DNA from: Amycolatopsis mongoliensis | GTDB lineage: Bacteria; Actinomycetota; Actinomycetes; Mycobacteriales; Pseudonocardiaceae | Reading direction: 5' to 3' | Assembly: GCF_030285665.1 (NCBI RefSeq) | Contig: NZ_CP127295.1 | Span: 8,990,001 to 9,054,000 of the forward strand | DNA length: 64,000 bases | Part shown: positions 1 to 11,659 of the stretch, in pieces | Layout: every line of letters begins with the position of its first letter | Numbering within the stretch: position 1 is the stretch's first letter | Position numbers and translations under genes: made by a program | The notes under the pieces: model-generated | Told to the model about the DNA's origin: nothing | The model's database searches: none | The model's input: only the letters and a program-made list of their open reading frames with translations

Positions 1-2817
<2,817 letters not shown>

Positions 2818-2881
2818 CGCTTCCGCACATAGTCAAACGGACAAGATGTTCGGTCCTGTTGACCCCTGCTCGCAGAAGGGG

Positions 2882-4621
2882 TCACAGCCGGCCGAGCGGA
2901 ACGGCCGCGGCCATCGCGGCGTAGCCCGCGTCGCCCGGATGCAGGTGATCACCGGAGTCGTAGACGGCGCGCATCGCCTCCGGGTCGGCCGGATCGCGGA
3001 CGGCGGCGTCGAAGTCGACCCAACCGTCGAAGACCCCGCCGTTGTCGCGGATGAAGGCGTTGACCTGGTTGCGGGCCGCCAGGTGCGCGTCGCTGCTGCA
3101 GGTGCACCCCTTGATCGGGGTGAGCGTGCCGGCGAGGACCCGGATGCGGGCCGCGTGCAACTCGGCGGCGATCTCCTTCAGCCCGGCGATGACGTCCTCG
3201 GCGCTCGTGCCGCTGTTGATGTCGTTGATGCCTTCGAGGACGATCGCCGTCCGCACCCCGGGCTGGCTGATCAGGTCGTGGTTCAGGCGGGCCAGCGCGT
3301 TCACGCCCGCGGTGCGGCCGTCGGGGTAGCCGCTGAAGGCGTCCTGCAGGATCCGGTTGCCGGAGATGCCTTCGTTCACCACGGCGCGGCCCGGCAGGCG
3401 CCGGGCCAGGAAGTCCGGCCACCGGCTGTTGGTGTTCGGGGTGGACAGGTAGCCGTCGGTGATCGAGTCGCCGAACGCGACCACCGCGCCCGTGCTGCCC
3501 GGCCCGGTCACGTCGATTCCGGAGAGGATCGTCCAGAAGCCGAACGTGCCCGCGGACGGGAACGCGACGCCGTCGCCCGCGTGGTCGCCGGTGCCGTCGG
3601 CCGTGGTGTACATCTCCTGCAGCGCGACGCTGTGCATCGGCGCGTTGGTCACCGTGCCCTGCAGGTACAGGCTCACCAGCAGGTCCGCGCCGGCGGGCAC
3701 GGAGAACGGCAGCGGGTCGCTGACGGCCTGCCCGCCCGCGGGCAGCGCGATCCCTTTCCGCCCGCCGAAGGTCAGCGTCACCGGCGTGCGGACCGGGACC
3801 GCGCCGACACTCCGGACCGCGATGGTCGCGTGGCCGACGGTCAGCGGCCCGGGGTCGTAGGCGTTGTCGAGCCGGATCCGCACCTGGGAGCCGCCCCGGC
3901 TGGTGTGCTCCACCATGCGCAGCGTGCGTTCGGTCCACGGCCCGGCGGCGAGCCCGTCGTCCGTCGCCGTGGCCCAGGTCGCCGTCCAGGGGCCGGCCGT
4001 GGGCCGGGTGCCGATCGAGAAGACGTGCAGGCGAGCGCCCGAGCCGGCCTTCGGCAGGGTGAGCGCGGTGACCGGGACGCCGGGGTCGAGGGGGATCGAG
4101 ACGGTGTAGAGCTTGGCGGGGGCCGCGCCCGGGCCGTCCGGGGTGTTCCAGCGGGGGAACGCCACGGTCAGCCGGCTGCCCGGCCCGGTGATCCAGTCGG
4201 GCACGCTCAGCCGGTAGTCCTGGGTGTGGCCGTCGGCGTATTCGAGCGTTCCGGTGCCCTCGGTGCCGGCGCCGGTGCTCGTCACGAGGAATGACAGTGC
4301 CGCACCGGCGAACCGGCCGGCGATGCGCTGGCCGTCGGCGACGACGTTGTCCGGGGTCCCCGGCGCGGCGGCGGGCAGCCGAAGCTGCGCGCCGTCGACG
4401 GTGATGGCCCGGCCGCGGTCCCAGCCCGCGGCGGTGGAGTCTTCGGCGACGAGACTGTGCCCGAAGCCGTCGAGGTCCGCGGCCGCGGGTGTGGCGGCCG
4501 GGCTGGTGCCGGCGTTGTCGAAAGCGGCGGCGAGGTCGGGGTAGGTGACGGCCGCGTCCGCCGGCCTGGCCGGGACGACGAGGCCGGCCGCCAGCAGGGC
4601 GGCGAGCAGAATCCGCTTCAC
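2882..4621 (-). CDS. Secreted SGNH/GDSL-family hydrolase
   Basis: Extracytoplasmic esterase/lipase-type enzyme, 579 residues. A GTG start at 4621 is preceded by AGGAGG with 5-nt spacing and gives a clear signal peptide (MKRILLAALLAAGLVVPARPADA). The C-terminal SGNH domain shows block I AFGDSITDG, block II Gly in GISGN, block III Asn in EGINDI and the catalytic Asp/His pair in DHLHPGDAGY. The N-terminal half is beta-rich and resembles the jelly-roll part found ahead of SGNH domains in many actinobacterial secreted esterases. It begins only 14 nt after the GH78 stop, so the two are probably cotranscribed. Role inferred from context: removing acyl groups from rhamnose-containing plant polysaccharide so that glycosidases can act. 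Confidence 0.9.
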   Translation of the reverse strand: MKRILLAALLAAGLVVPARPADAAVTYPDLAAAFDNAGTSPAATPAAADLDGFGHSLVAEDSTAAGWDRGRAITVDGAQLRLPAAAPGTPDNVVADGQRIAGRFAGAALSFLVTSTGAGTEGTGTLEYADGHTQDYRLSVPDWITGPGSRLTVAFPRWNTPDGPGAAPAKLYTVSIPLDPGVPVTALTLPKAGSGARLHVFSIGTRPTAGPWTATWATATDDGLAAGPWTERTLRMVEHTSRGGSQVRIRLDNAYDPGPLTVGHATIAVRSVGAVPVRTPVTLTFGGRKGIALPAGGQAVSDPLPFSVPAGADLLVSLYLQGTVTNAPMHSVALQEMYTTADGTGDHAGDGVAFPSAGTFGFWTILSGIDVTGPGSTGAVVAFGDSITDGYLSTPNTNSRWPDFLARRLPGRAVVNEGISGNRILQDAFSGYPDGRTAGVNALARLNHDLISQPGVRTAIVLEGINDINSGTSAEDVIAGLKEIAAELHAARIRVLAGTLTPIKGCTCSSDAHLAARNQVNAFIRDNGGVFDGWVDFDAAVRDPADPEAMRAVYDSGDHLHPGDAGYAAMAAAVPLGRL

Positions 4622-4635
4622 GAGGTCCTCCTGGG

Positions 4636-7600
4636 TCAGGCGCAGTGGTGGACGGTGAACTTCGACGTCCCGGAACCGATCTGGATCTGTTTCCCCGTAG
4701 GCAGGGTGACCGTGGCGGTCGTGTTCCCGGGCACCGTGACGGTCAGGTCGAACCGGCAGCCGGTCTGCGTCCACTCCGACGCGACCACCCCGCGGACGGT
4801 GTCGATCGACGCCGCGACGTGCCCGAGCCCGGCCGGCACCTGCGGGGCGATCGCGATCGACGCGTACCCCGGCGTCGCGGGCGTGATGCCGGCGAACTGC
4901 GTGTAGAAGGCGGTGTTGATCCCGGCGAACATCGCGTGGTCGTGGGTTTCCATGCCGGACTCGTACGTCCACTGCTCCCACGGCGTCGTCGCGCCCCGGC
5001 CGATCTCGTACCCGAAGCCCGGGTAGGTCTTCTGCCGCAGCACCGTCAGGGCGACGTCGATCCGGCCGACCTTCGCCAGGGCCTCGGGCAGGTAGCGGGT
5101 GCCGAAGATCCCGGTGTCGAGGTGCCCGCCGTTCTTCGTCAGGATCGTGTCGACGAGCTTCGCCCCCACCCCGGCGACCTTGTCCGGCGGCACCATGCCG
5201 AAGGCGAGCGGGAGGATGCCGGTCGTCTGGCGGCCATCGCCGTAGGTGGTGCCCGAGGCGTCGAGGAAGTGCGCGTTGAACGCGTTCGCGATCGACGTCG
5301 CCAACCCGGCGAAGTGCGTCGCGTCGTCGGTCTTTCCCAGTGCCCGTGCGGCTTTCGCGACGTCGTCGGCTTGCCGGTAGGACAACGCCGTGTTGACGAC
5401 GGACCGTTCGCTGAAGCAGTCGCCCGCGGACGGGCTTCCCTGGCCGGAGTTGGCGTTCGGGCTCCGGTCGGGTGGGCACCAGTCGCCGAACCCGCGGTCT
5501 TCCGGCCAGATGAAGCCCGGGTAAGCGGCGGCGTTGGTGTCCACGAAGGACTTCATCTTCGGGTAGGCCGCGGCGAGGCGGCCGAGGTCGCCGTACTGCT
5601 CGTAGAGCGACCAGGCCAGGTCGACCGAGCCGCCGCCCATGTCCGGCAGCTGGGCGTTCCCGTCGTCGCTGGGCAACGCCGTCCCGGGCGGCAGGTCGAG
5701 CAGGTACTTGCCGTAGAAGGAATCCATGCCGAAGTCGAGGACGGACGCGTCGTGGTAGGCCTGCACGTCCATGCCCGGCGGGGTCCGCTCGTCGCGGACG
5801 GGGTTGTCGGTGGGCAGGCTCATCGAGTTGTTCAGGACCGCGCGCCGGTTGTTCGCCCAGATCGTGTTCAGCAGCGGGTCGGACGTCTCGACGTGCCCGG
5901 TGGCGGCGACGTCGGCGTGCACGACCCGGCCGGCGACGCTGCCGAGGTCCGGCGTGCCCGGGTAGCCGGTCAGCTCGAGGTAGCGGAAGCCGTGGTAGGT
6001 GAACCGCGGTTCGTAGACCTGGACCCCGCGCGCGGCGCCGACCGTGTAGGAGTCGGTCGACGCGGCGTTGCGGTTGGTGGTGGTGTCGAGCGTGCCGTCG
6101 GCTTCGAGTTCCTCCGCTGTGCGCATCCGCACGGTCGTCCCGGCCGGCCCGGCGACGCGCAGCTGTGCCCAGCCCGCGAAGTTCTCCCCGAAGTCGTAGA
6201 CGTACACGCCCGGGCGAGGCTGCTGCACCGCCACAGGCCGGACGGTGCGGACCACCCGGATCGGCGGCGCGGTCGATCCGGTGAGCGACGCGGAGGGTGC
6301 GGCCGTGGCCCGCACCGGGTGCCAGGCCGCGTCGTCGAAGCCCGGCCGGTCCCAGCCGTCCTGCGCGAGCCGGGCGTCGTAGCTTTCGCCCGCGTAGAGG
6401 TCGTTGGCCGTCACCGGGCCGTCCGACCACCGCCACGATTCGTCGGTGGTGATCGTCCGGCGGGTCCCGTCGGCGAAGGTGACGACGAGCGCCACGATCC
6501 CCTGCTTCGGCCCCGTCCAGCGGAAGCCGTACTGGCTGAACCGCGGTCCGTACCCGTTGCCCAGCCACAGCCCTGCCGCATTCCGTCCGATGTGGACCTG
6601 GTTCGTCACGTCGAAGGAGTCGTACAGGTTTCTTCGGTCGTACGACGTGCTCCCCGGTGCGAGGACCTGGTCGCCCACCTTGCCGCCGTTGAGGTGCAGT
6701 TCGTAGAAGCCGAGACCGTAGACATAGGCACGGGCGCTCGCGACGGGCTTGTCCAGGACGAACTCGTGGCGCAGCAGCGGCGCGTCCGGCGACTGGGCGA
6801 GCAGGAGCGGATCACCCTGGGGTTCGAGCTTCCCATCGGTGATCGCGGCCCCGGGGAACCGGGCGTCCGGGGTGGCCGAGAAGTCGTCGGAGAACAACGG
6901 CGTGCCGTCGAGACCGTGCACGGCCAGGTTGTCGTAGGCGGCGGCTTCGGGCGTACCCTGGCTGACCGAAGTCCGGAACCCGATGGTGCCGGCGCGCACC
7001 GCGCCGACCGTCCGGGAGTCCACTTCGGTCCCGTCGATCACCGTGACGACAGTGCTTCCCCGTGCTTCGATCCGAAGGTGGTGCGGCGCGCCGGCGTTCT
7101 GCGGGGTGATGACCGCACTCAGGTCGGTCTCCCCGAGGAGCGCGAACGACCCGTGGCTCTTCTCGTGCGGCCGCAGCAGCACCTTGCCCGGCGTGGTGGC
7201 GGCGTTCACCTGCCACATCAGGAAGTAGTCGGGACCGGCGGCCCGGAAGACCACGCTCGCGGCCGCGGCCTTGATCGTGAAGTCGACGTCGAGGGCGAAG
7301 TCCTGCCAGGCATAGGCACCGCCGGTGTCCGGCGTGATCCACTCGGCGCCCGCCCAGTCGGCCGGCCGCGCGGGCCCGGTCTCCCACCAGGCCGCCTCGG
7401 CCCTGGCGGGGGTGCCGCCGCGAGCGCCCCACACTTCGACGGTCCAGTAGTTCCGCTTCCCTGCCGCCGCGGCGGGCCCCCGGTACGGCACCGCGACCGA
7501 CTCCGCGCTGAAGACCTTGCCGCTGTCCCAGACGTCGGCCCGGTTCTCGGCGAGCAGGCGCGGGCTGGTCGCGACGAGGATCCGGTACGCGGTCTGCCGG

Positions 7601-7803
7601 GCACCGGGCTGTCCGGAGCGCAGCTTCCAGCTCAACGCCGGCGCAGTGCTCGCCGCCAGCGGATCGGCGACACCGTCGGCCCGCAGATCGAAGGCCTGGA
7701 CAGCCGGATTGCTCCCCACCGCACCGCCAGGCGATGCCGTGGACACCAGGGACAGCACCGCGGCGAGGAGAACGAGCACGAGTCGTGGGCCGTGAGCGGA
7801 CAT
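4636..7803 (-). CDS. Secreted GH78 alpha-L-rhamnosidase
   Basis: 1055-residue secreted enzyme predicted to release L-rhamnose from rhamnosides or rhamnogalacturonan. Signal peptide at residues 1-30. N-terminal Ig-like part (ALSWKLRSGQPGARQTAYRI), an inserted concanavalin-like sandwich at roughly residues 150-320, the rhamnosidase N domain (YVYGLGFYELHLNGGKVGDQ), then the (alpha/alpha)6 barrel with RDERTPPGMDVQ, in which the acidic cluster corresponds to the family's general-acid loop, and GATTPWEQWTYESG near the end. ATG 7803 is preferred over GTG 7809 because GAAGGAG lies 5 nt upstream of it. A 14-bp palindrome lies about 60 nt upstream, suggesting LacI-type control. First gene of a probable operon with the SGNH hydrolase. 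Confidence 0.93.
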   Translation of the reverse strand: MSAHGPRLVLVLLAAVLSLVSTASPGGAVGSNPAVQAFDLRADGVADPLAASTAPALSWKLRSGQPGARQTAYRILVATSPRLLAENRADVWDSGKVFSAESVAVPYRGPAAAAGKRNYWTVEVWGARGGTPARAEAAWWETGPARPADWAGAEWITPDTGGAYAWQDFALDVDFTIKAAAASVVFRAAGPDYFLMWQVNAATTPGKVLLRPHEKSHGSFALLGETDLSAVITPQNAGAPHHLRIEARGSTVVTVIDGTEVDSRTVGAVRAGTIGFRTSVSQGTPEAAAYDNLAVHGLDGTPLFSDDFSATPDARFPGAAITDGKLEPQGDPLLLAQSPDAPLLRHEFVLDKPVASARAYVYGLGFYELHLNGGKVGDQVLAPGSTSYDRRNLYDSFDVTNQVHIGRNAAGLWLGNGYGPRFSQYGFRWTGPKQGIVALVVTFADGTRRTITTDESWRWSDGPVTANDLYAGESYDARLAQDGWDRPGFDDAAWHPVRATAAPSASLTGSTAPPIRVVRTVRPVAVQQPRPGVYVYDFGENFAGWAQLRVAGPAGTTVRMRTAEELEADGTLDTTTNRNAASTDSYTVGAARGVQVYEPRFTYHGFRYLELTGYPGTPDLGSVAGRVVHADVAATGHVETSDPLLNTIWANNRRAVLNNSMSLPTDNPVRDERTPPGMDVQAYHDASVLDFGMDSFYGKYLLDLPPGTALPSDDGNAQLPDMGGGSVDLAWSLYEQYGDLGRLAAAYPKMKSFVDTNAAAYPGFIWPEDRGFGDWCPPDRSPNANSGQGSPSAGDCFSERSVVNTALSYRQADDVAKAARALGKTDDATHFAGLATSIANAFNAHFLDASGTTYGDGRQTTGILPLAFGMVPPDKVAGVGAKLVDTILTKNGGHLDTGIFGTRYLPEALAKVGRIDVALTVLRQKTYPGFGYEIGRGATTPWEQWTYESGMETHDHAMFAGINTAFYTQFAGITPATPGYASIAIAPQVPAGLGHVAASIDTVRGVVASEWTQTGCRFDLTVTVPGNTTATVTLPTGKQIQIGSGTSKFTVHHCA

Positions 7804-7861
7804 GAACACTCCTTCGCGAGTCGACTTCGTCGTCAGCCTTGCCGATGATGTTCATTCACGA

Positions 7862-7875
7862 TTGAAACGTTTCAA
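7862..7875. promoter_or_regulatory. 14-bp palindrome, probable LacI-family operator of the GH78 operon
   Basis: TTGAAACGTTTCAA is a perfect palindrome with a central CG, the typical layout of LacI/GalR-family operators. It differs in sequence from the palindromes in the cellulase block, so a different regulator is expected. No regulator gene adjoins it. Confidence 0.6.
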
Positions 7876-7964
7876 GTATGATAACAGGACGCCCGCGTCT
7901 CTCCCAGGTTGTCCACGAGACAGAATCCTCCCGACACCGCGTCAGGCAGGGAACCGGCCGCCGC

Positions 7965-8834
7965 TCACGCCTCCCGGGATTCAGGTCGTTCCCGGCTTCT
8001 CGGCGGGAGTTCCCGGTGCGCGCCCGCGTAGTGAGCGGTGCCGATCGCGCCGGCGATGGCGAGGACGAATCCCGCGATGGCCGCGACCGTGAAGCCGTCG
8101 CGGACCCGGTCGGCCAGGAAGACCACGCCCACGGGCGACGACACGGTGGTGTTCGTGGTGAACATGGTGGCGGTGACCGCGGTCGCCCGGCTTCGTTGCA
8201 GGGCCATCGCGAACGCCGTTGCGGCGACGAGGCCGTTGACGATCATCGCCCAGACCGCCGGTTCCGCGGCCAGGTGCCAGATCGGGCCCACGGTGCCGAG
8301 GGAGCGCGCCGAGACGCCGACGATGCTGAAGCCCAGTCCGGCGCAGAACCCGAGTACGGGAGCGGCCGACCAGTGGCGGTTCCGGCGTTCGGTGACGAAC
8401 GCGAGCGCCGCGAGCGGGAGCGCCGCGCCCAGCAGGAGCAGTTTTCCGCCGAGCGGCAACGGCTGCGCGGGGCTCGGGTCCGCGGACAGCCCCAGCAGGA
8501 CGAGGCCGGTCGCGCCGACGCCCAGCGCCACCCAAGCGGCGGCGGCCAGCCGGACGCCCCATCAGGGCGGAGATCGTCGCGGTCACGCCGACGCTGAACG
8601 CGAGGACCGACTGGACCAGGAACAGCGGCAGGCGATGCAGCGCGACGGCGGCGGAGACGAACCCCAGCAGGTCCACCCCAGCCCGAGGAAGTAGAGCGGC
8701 TGGCGCCGCAGGGCGACCAGGTCCTGAGGCGTGCCGCCGTAGGCGCCCGCTCGCCGGACGGCGGCGGACTCCAGGATCGGGCCGCTGCCCGAGGCGAGGG
8801 CGGCCACTACGGCGAGGACGTATCCGAGGATCAC
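7965..8834 (-). pseudogene. DMT/EamA-like permease broken by two compensating frameshifts
   Basis: Three consecutive segments in different frames read together as one membrane permease of the drug/metabolite transporter superfamily. Segment 1 begins at GTG 8834 (VILGYVLAVVAALASGSGPI) and runs to about 8682; segment 2 (VDLLGFVSAAVALHRL to ATISALMG) covers about 8682-8540; segment 3 (RLAAAAWVALGVGATG onward) runs to the stop at 7965. The first break looks like one missing base in a G run; the second looks like one extra base and restores the frame. Hydrophobic helices are well preserved in all three parts, so decay is recent or the breaks are sequence errors. Substrate unknown. Confidence 0.7.
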
Positions 8835-8966
8835 CGGACGAGTCTGCCAGCCCGGCCCGGACAGCCGGAACGGGCGGATCGGTGCGCGACGCACGGAGCA
8901 AGACCGGCAGAAACACGTCCGCCGACGGGACTCTTCGGAGCCTTGCGGCGGATGAACGGCGTCCGT

Positions 8967-9389
8967 TCAGCTCGTCGATGCCCGGATCCCGGTCAGGCGG
9001 GCCAGCGCCTCGAATCCGTCGTCGGTGCCGGGCCAGTGCGCGCGCACGGCGTCGATCCCGGCGCGGAGGACGACGCCGCGCAGAACGGCGGTGACGATGA
9101 TGGCGTCGTCGGCATAGCCGAGTACCGGGATGAAGTCGGGGACGAGGTCGATGGGCAGGGCGAGGTAGGCCAGCAGAAGCGCGAGCCGGATCCGGACACC
9201 GCGAGGCAGCGTCTCGTCACCGGCGAGACGCCGGATGAGCCGCAGCACGTCGGGCAGCAGCCGCAGGGCCTCGCGCAGCAGACCGCCGCGCGGCCGGACG
9301 AGGACGAGCGCGACGACCAGCGCGAGCCAGGCCGGCACGAGCGCACCGGCCACACCGATCAGCAGGTCCCACCAGAACGAGCCGGTCAC
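8967..9389 (-). CDS. DUF1232 (YkvA-like) membrane protein
   Basis: 140-residue protein with an N-terminal membrane segment (WWDLLIGVAGALVPAWLALVVALVLV) and the DUF1232 signature LAYLALPIDLVPDFIPVLGYADDAIIV near the middle (spoken of as two blocks: ALPIDLVPDFIPVLG and YADDAIIV). Function of this family is not established. The GTG start overlaps the TGA of the upstream ChrB-like gene (GTGA), implying translational coupling. The stop lies inside a 7-bp hairpin (8953-8969). Confidence 0.8.
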   Translation of the reverse strand: MTGSFWWDLLIGVAGALVPAWLALVVALVLVRPRGGLLREALRLLPDVLRLIRRLAGDETLPRGVRIRLALLLAYLALPIDLVPDFIPVLGYADDAIIVTAVLRGVVLRAGIDAVRAHWPGTDDGFEALARLTGIRASTS

Positions 9390-9967
9390 CGGTTCTTCAC
9401 CGCGCGCGGCGTCGCCGGGGCCGGCGCCTCGGCGCGCAGGGCGGCTTCTTCGGAGGCGAGGAGTTCGGCGGCCGCGTGCTCGACGGCGTCGCGGGCGTCC
9501 TGGCCGACGGGGGCGGCGAAGTAGTCGCGAGCCGCGATCTTGGCCAGCCAGCTGCGAAACCGCTGCAGATCCGCCTCGGACTCCTCGACTTCGGCGTAGG
9601 TGGCGTTGCCGCGCGCCTGCTCGTCGGCGAGTTCGCGGCGCAGTTCGGGCAGCCGCTCGAGGACCTCGGCGTACTCGGCGTCGCGAGCGGTGTTGAGCTC
9701 GGCGATCACGGCCTGTTCCTCGGCCGGGTCGGTGAAGGTCATCGGCAGCACCCGCGCGGTTCCGCCCTGGTGGCGGACCCGGTCGGCCAGGCGGCGGACG
9801 TCCCGCAGCACCTCGGGCCGCGCGGGCAGCAGGCACACCGACTGCTGCAGGTAGAGCGCGCCCAGGGAGCGGAGCTTGCGCCAGACCTGCACGCGCAGCG
9901 AGTCGGGTGCACCGGCGGTCGACACGCTGATCACGAGCCAGCCCTGCTCACGGGATTCGCTGCGCAC
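9386..9967 (-). CDS. ChrB N-terminal-domain-like protein
   Basis: 193 residues. WLVISVSTAGAPDSLRVQVWRKLRSLGALYLQQSVCLLP matches the start of ChrB-type chromate-resistance regulatory proteins and their stand-alone relatives (here given in two parts: WLVISVSTAGAPDSLRV and WRKLRSLGALYLQQSVCLLP). The C-terminal half is helical and charged. No ChrA chromate transporter is nearby, so a chromate role is only a family-level guess. Start GTG 9967 has no strong ribosome site. It is coupled to the DUF1232 gene by a 4-nt overlap. A GTTACG-CC-CGTAAC palindrome lies just upstream and could be an operator. Confidence 0.7.
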   Translation of the reverse strand: MRSESREQGWLVISVSTAGAPDSLRVQVWRKLRSLGALYLQQSVCLLPARPEVLRDVRRLADRVRHQGGTARVLPMTFTDPAEEQAVIAELNTARDAEYAEVLERLPELRRELADEQARGNATYAEVEESEADLQRFRSWLAKIAARDYFAAPVGQDARDAVEHAAAELLASEEAALRAEAPAPATPRAVKNR

Positions 9968-9975
9968 ATCGCCAT

Positions 9976-9989
9976 GTTACGCCCGTAAC
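9976..9989. promoter_or_regulatory. Inverted repeat upstream of the ChrB-like gene
   Basis: GTTACG and CGTAAC flank a CC centre, 9 nt upstream of the ChrB-like start. Its position over the expected promoter suggests an operator; the regulator is unknown. Confidence 0.4.
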
Positions 9990-10100
9990 ACTGAACTGGT
10001 CCAGCTGTAACGGTGGTCGTGACGGCTGTTCACCGCGCGGTCCTCGGGCGAGGCGACAGTGGCAAAGTCACCACAGGCACTCCGCTTTCGGCGAAAATGA

Positions 10101-10129
10101 CGGGCAGGCGGCCACCGGCCGCCTGCCCG
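10101..10129. terminator. GC-rich hairpin, terminator-like
   Basis: A perfect 13-bp stem (arms 10101-10113 and 10117-10129) closes a 3-nt ACC loop. No T tract follows, as is common in actinomycetes. It separates the ChrB-like operon from a decayed regulator fragment; which transcript it ends is unclear. Confidence 0.4.
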
Positions 10130-10158
10130 TCGCCCCCGCGAACCACCGGTGTGCTCGC

Positions 10159-10443
10159 ATGGATTCCCCGGACCACCGCGCCCTCCGCCCGGCGCCTGAG
10201 CTGCGATTCCTGCTGCTGGGACCGGTCGAGGCCCACCTGGGCGACCGGCGGCTCGAGCTGGGACGCCGTCGCGAACGCGCGCTGCCGGCGGCCGCCGACC
10301 GCGCGGGCATGGATCTGAGCAAGATCTGGGACGAGATCGACAGCAAGATGACCAACACCGTGATGCACCCCCTTTCCGCGCCGGCCCCGAACGTCTCGAT
10401 ATCCCCCTCACTCCAGCTGTCGAGGCTCTTCCCCGACGGATGA
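10159..10443 (+). pseudogene. Fragment of a SARP-type regulator N-terminus
   Basis: The frame opens with LRFLLLGPVEAHLGDRRLELG, the usual first strand and turn of SARP/AfsR DNA-binding domains (LGPVE...LGG.RQRALL), but this continues for only about 25 residues. It then runs into DRAGMDLSKIWDEIDSKMTN, which I do not recognise, and stops. It is too short to be a functional SARP, whose DNA-binding plus BTAD region needs about 250 residues. Most likely a deletion remnant; a short chimeric protein cannot be excluded. Confidence 0.4.
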
Positions 10444-10488
10444 GCAGGACCGGCGTCTCGTCGTGCCGTGTAAGCACTTTCTCGAGAA

Positions 10489-11652
10489 TCACACCGAGGC
10501 CTGGACGCTCAACCCTGCCAGCTCCACGCGACGGCCGGTCCGCGACGACTCCAGCCCCGCCTCGGCCAGGCGGATCCCCCGCGCACCCGCCAGGAAGTCG
10601 TACGGGTGCGGTTCGTCCGCGACGACGTGCCGGACGAACTGCTCCCACTGCGCCTTGAAGCCGTTGCCGAAGTCGGCGTTGTCCGGCACCTCCTGCCACT
10701 GCGCCCGGTGGTCCCGCGTCTCCGGCAGGTCCGGGTCCCACACCGGCTTCGGTGTGACCTCGCGCGGCTGGACGACGCACCTGTGCAGGCCGGCGACCGC
10801 GCTCCCCCGCGTGCCGTCCACCTGGAACTCGACCAGCTCGTCGCGGTGCACGCGCACGCACCACGACGAGTTCAGCTGCGCGACGATCCCGCCGTCCAGC
10901 TCGAAGATCGCGTACGCGGCGTCATCAGCCGTCGCGTCGTAGGTGGTGCCCTGTTCGTCCACCCGGGACGGAATGTGCGTGACGGCCCTCGCGGTCACCG
11001 CGCGGACCGCGCCGAAGAGGTTTTCCAGCACGTAGTTCCAGTGGCAGAACATGTCCACGACGATCCCGCCGCCGTCTTCGGCCCGGTAGTTCCAGCTCGG
11101 CCGCTGCGCGCTCTGCCAGTCGCCTTCGAAGACCCAGTAGCCGAACTCGCCGCGCACGGACAGGATCCGCCCGAAGAACCCGCTGTCGACGAGCCGAGCG
11201 AGCTTGCGCAGGCCGGGCAGGTACAGCTTGTCGTGCACGACACCGTTTTTGACGCCTGCCGCGGACGCCTGACGCGCGAGGGTCACCGCGCCTTCGACGG
11301 ACTCCGCCAGGGGCTTCTCGGTGTAGATGTGCTTGCCCGCGTCGATCGCGCGCGCGATCGACTTCTCGCGGACCGACGTGAGCTGCGCGTCGAAGTACAG
11401 CGGGAAGCCGGGGTCGGCGAGCGCGGTGTCGAGGTCGGTCGTCCAGCGGGTCAAGCCGTGCCGATGCGCGATCTCGGACAGCTTGTCGTCGCTGCGGCCG
11501 ACGAGCAGCGGTTCGAGCTGCACGCGGGAGCCGTCGGGGAGCAGGACGCCGCCCTGCTCGCGGATCGCCAGGACCGAGCGCACCAGGTGCTGGCGGTAGC
11601 CCATCCGGCCGGTGACGCCGTTCAGCACGACACCCAAAGTCTCTGCAGTCAT
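10489..11652 (-). CDS. Gfo/Idh/MocA-family NAD(P)-dependent sugar dehydrogenase
   Basis: 387-residue cytoplasmic oxidoreductase. It has a Rossmann start (GVVLNGVTGRMGYRQHLVRS), the family EKP motif in IYTEKPLAESVEGA, which contributes the Lys near the nicotinamide, and DKLYLPGLRKL plus DMFCHWNYVLENLFG in the substrate domain. ATG 11652 is preferred to GTG 11658 because GAGG sits 5 nt upstream. It starts 7 nt after the stop of the sugar-isomerase-like gene, so both form one operon behind a TGTAAGCGCTTACA operator. Substrate not predictable; conversion of an imported or released sugar is inferred from context. Confidence 0.9.
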   Translation of the reverse strand: MTAETLGVVLNGVTGRMGYRQHLVRSVLAIREQGGVLLPDGSRVQLEPLLVGRSDDKLSEIAHRHGLTRWTTDLDTALADPGFPLYFDAQLTSVREKSIARAIDAGKHIYTEKPLAESVEGAVTLARQASAAGVKNGVVHDKLYLPGLRKLARLVDSGFFGRILSVRGEFGYWVFEGDWQSAQRPSWNYRAEDGGGIVVDMFCHWNYVLENLFGAVRAVTARAVTHIPSRVDEQGTTYDATADDAAYAIFELDGGIVAQLNSSWCVRVHRDELVEFQVDGTRGSAVAGLHRCVVQPREVTPKPVWDPDLPETRDHRAQWQEVPDNADFGNGFKAQWEQFVRHVVADEPHPYDFLAGARGIRLAEAGLESSRTGRRVELAGLSVQASV

Positions 11653-11659
11653 TTTCACC

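Noticed and set aside
10469..10482. TGTAAGCACTTTCT, an 11/14 match to the cellulose-regulon operator
   Set aside because: It lies downstream of the dehydrogenase gene and not before a supported gene, so it is not listed as an operator.
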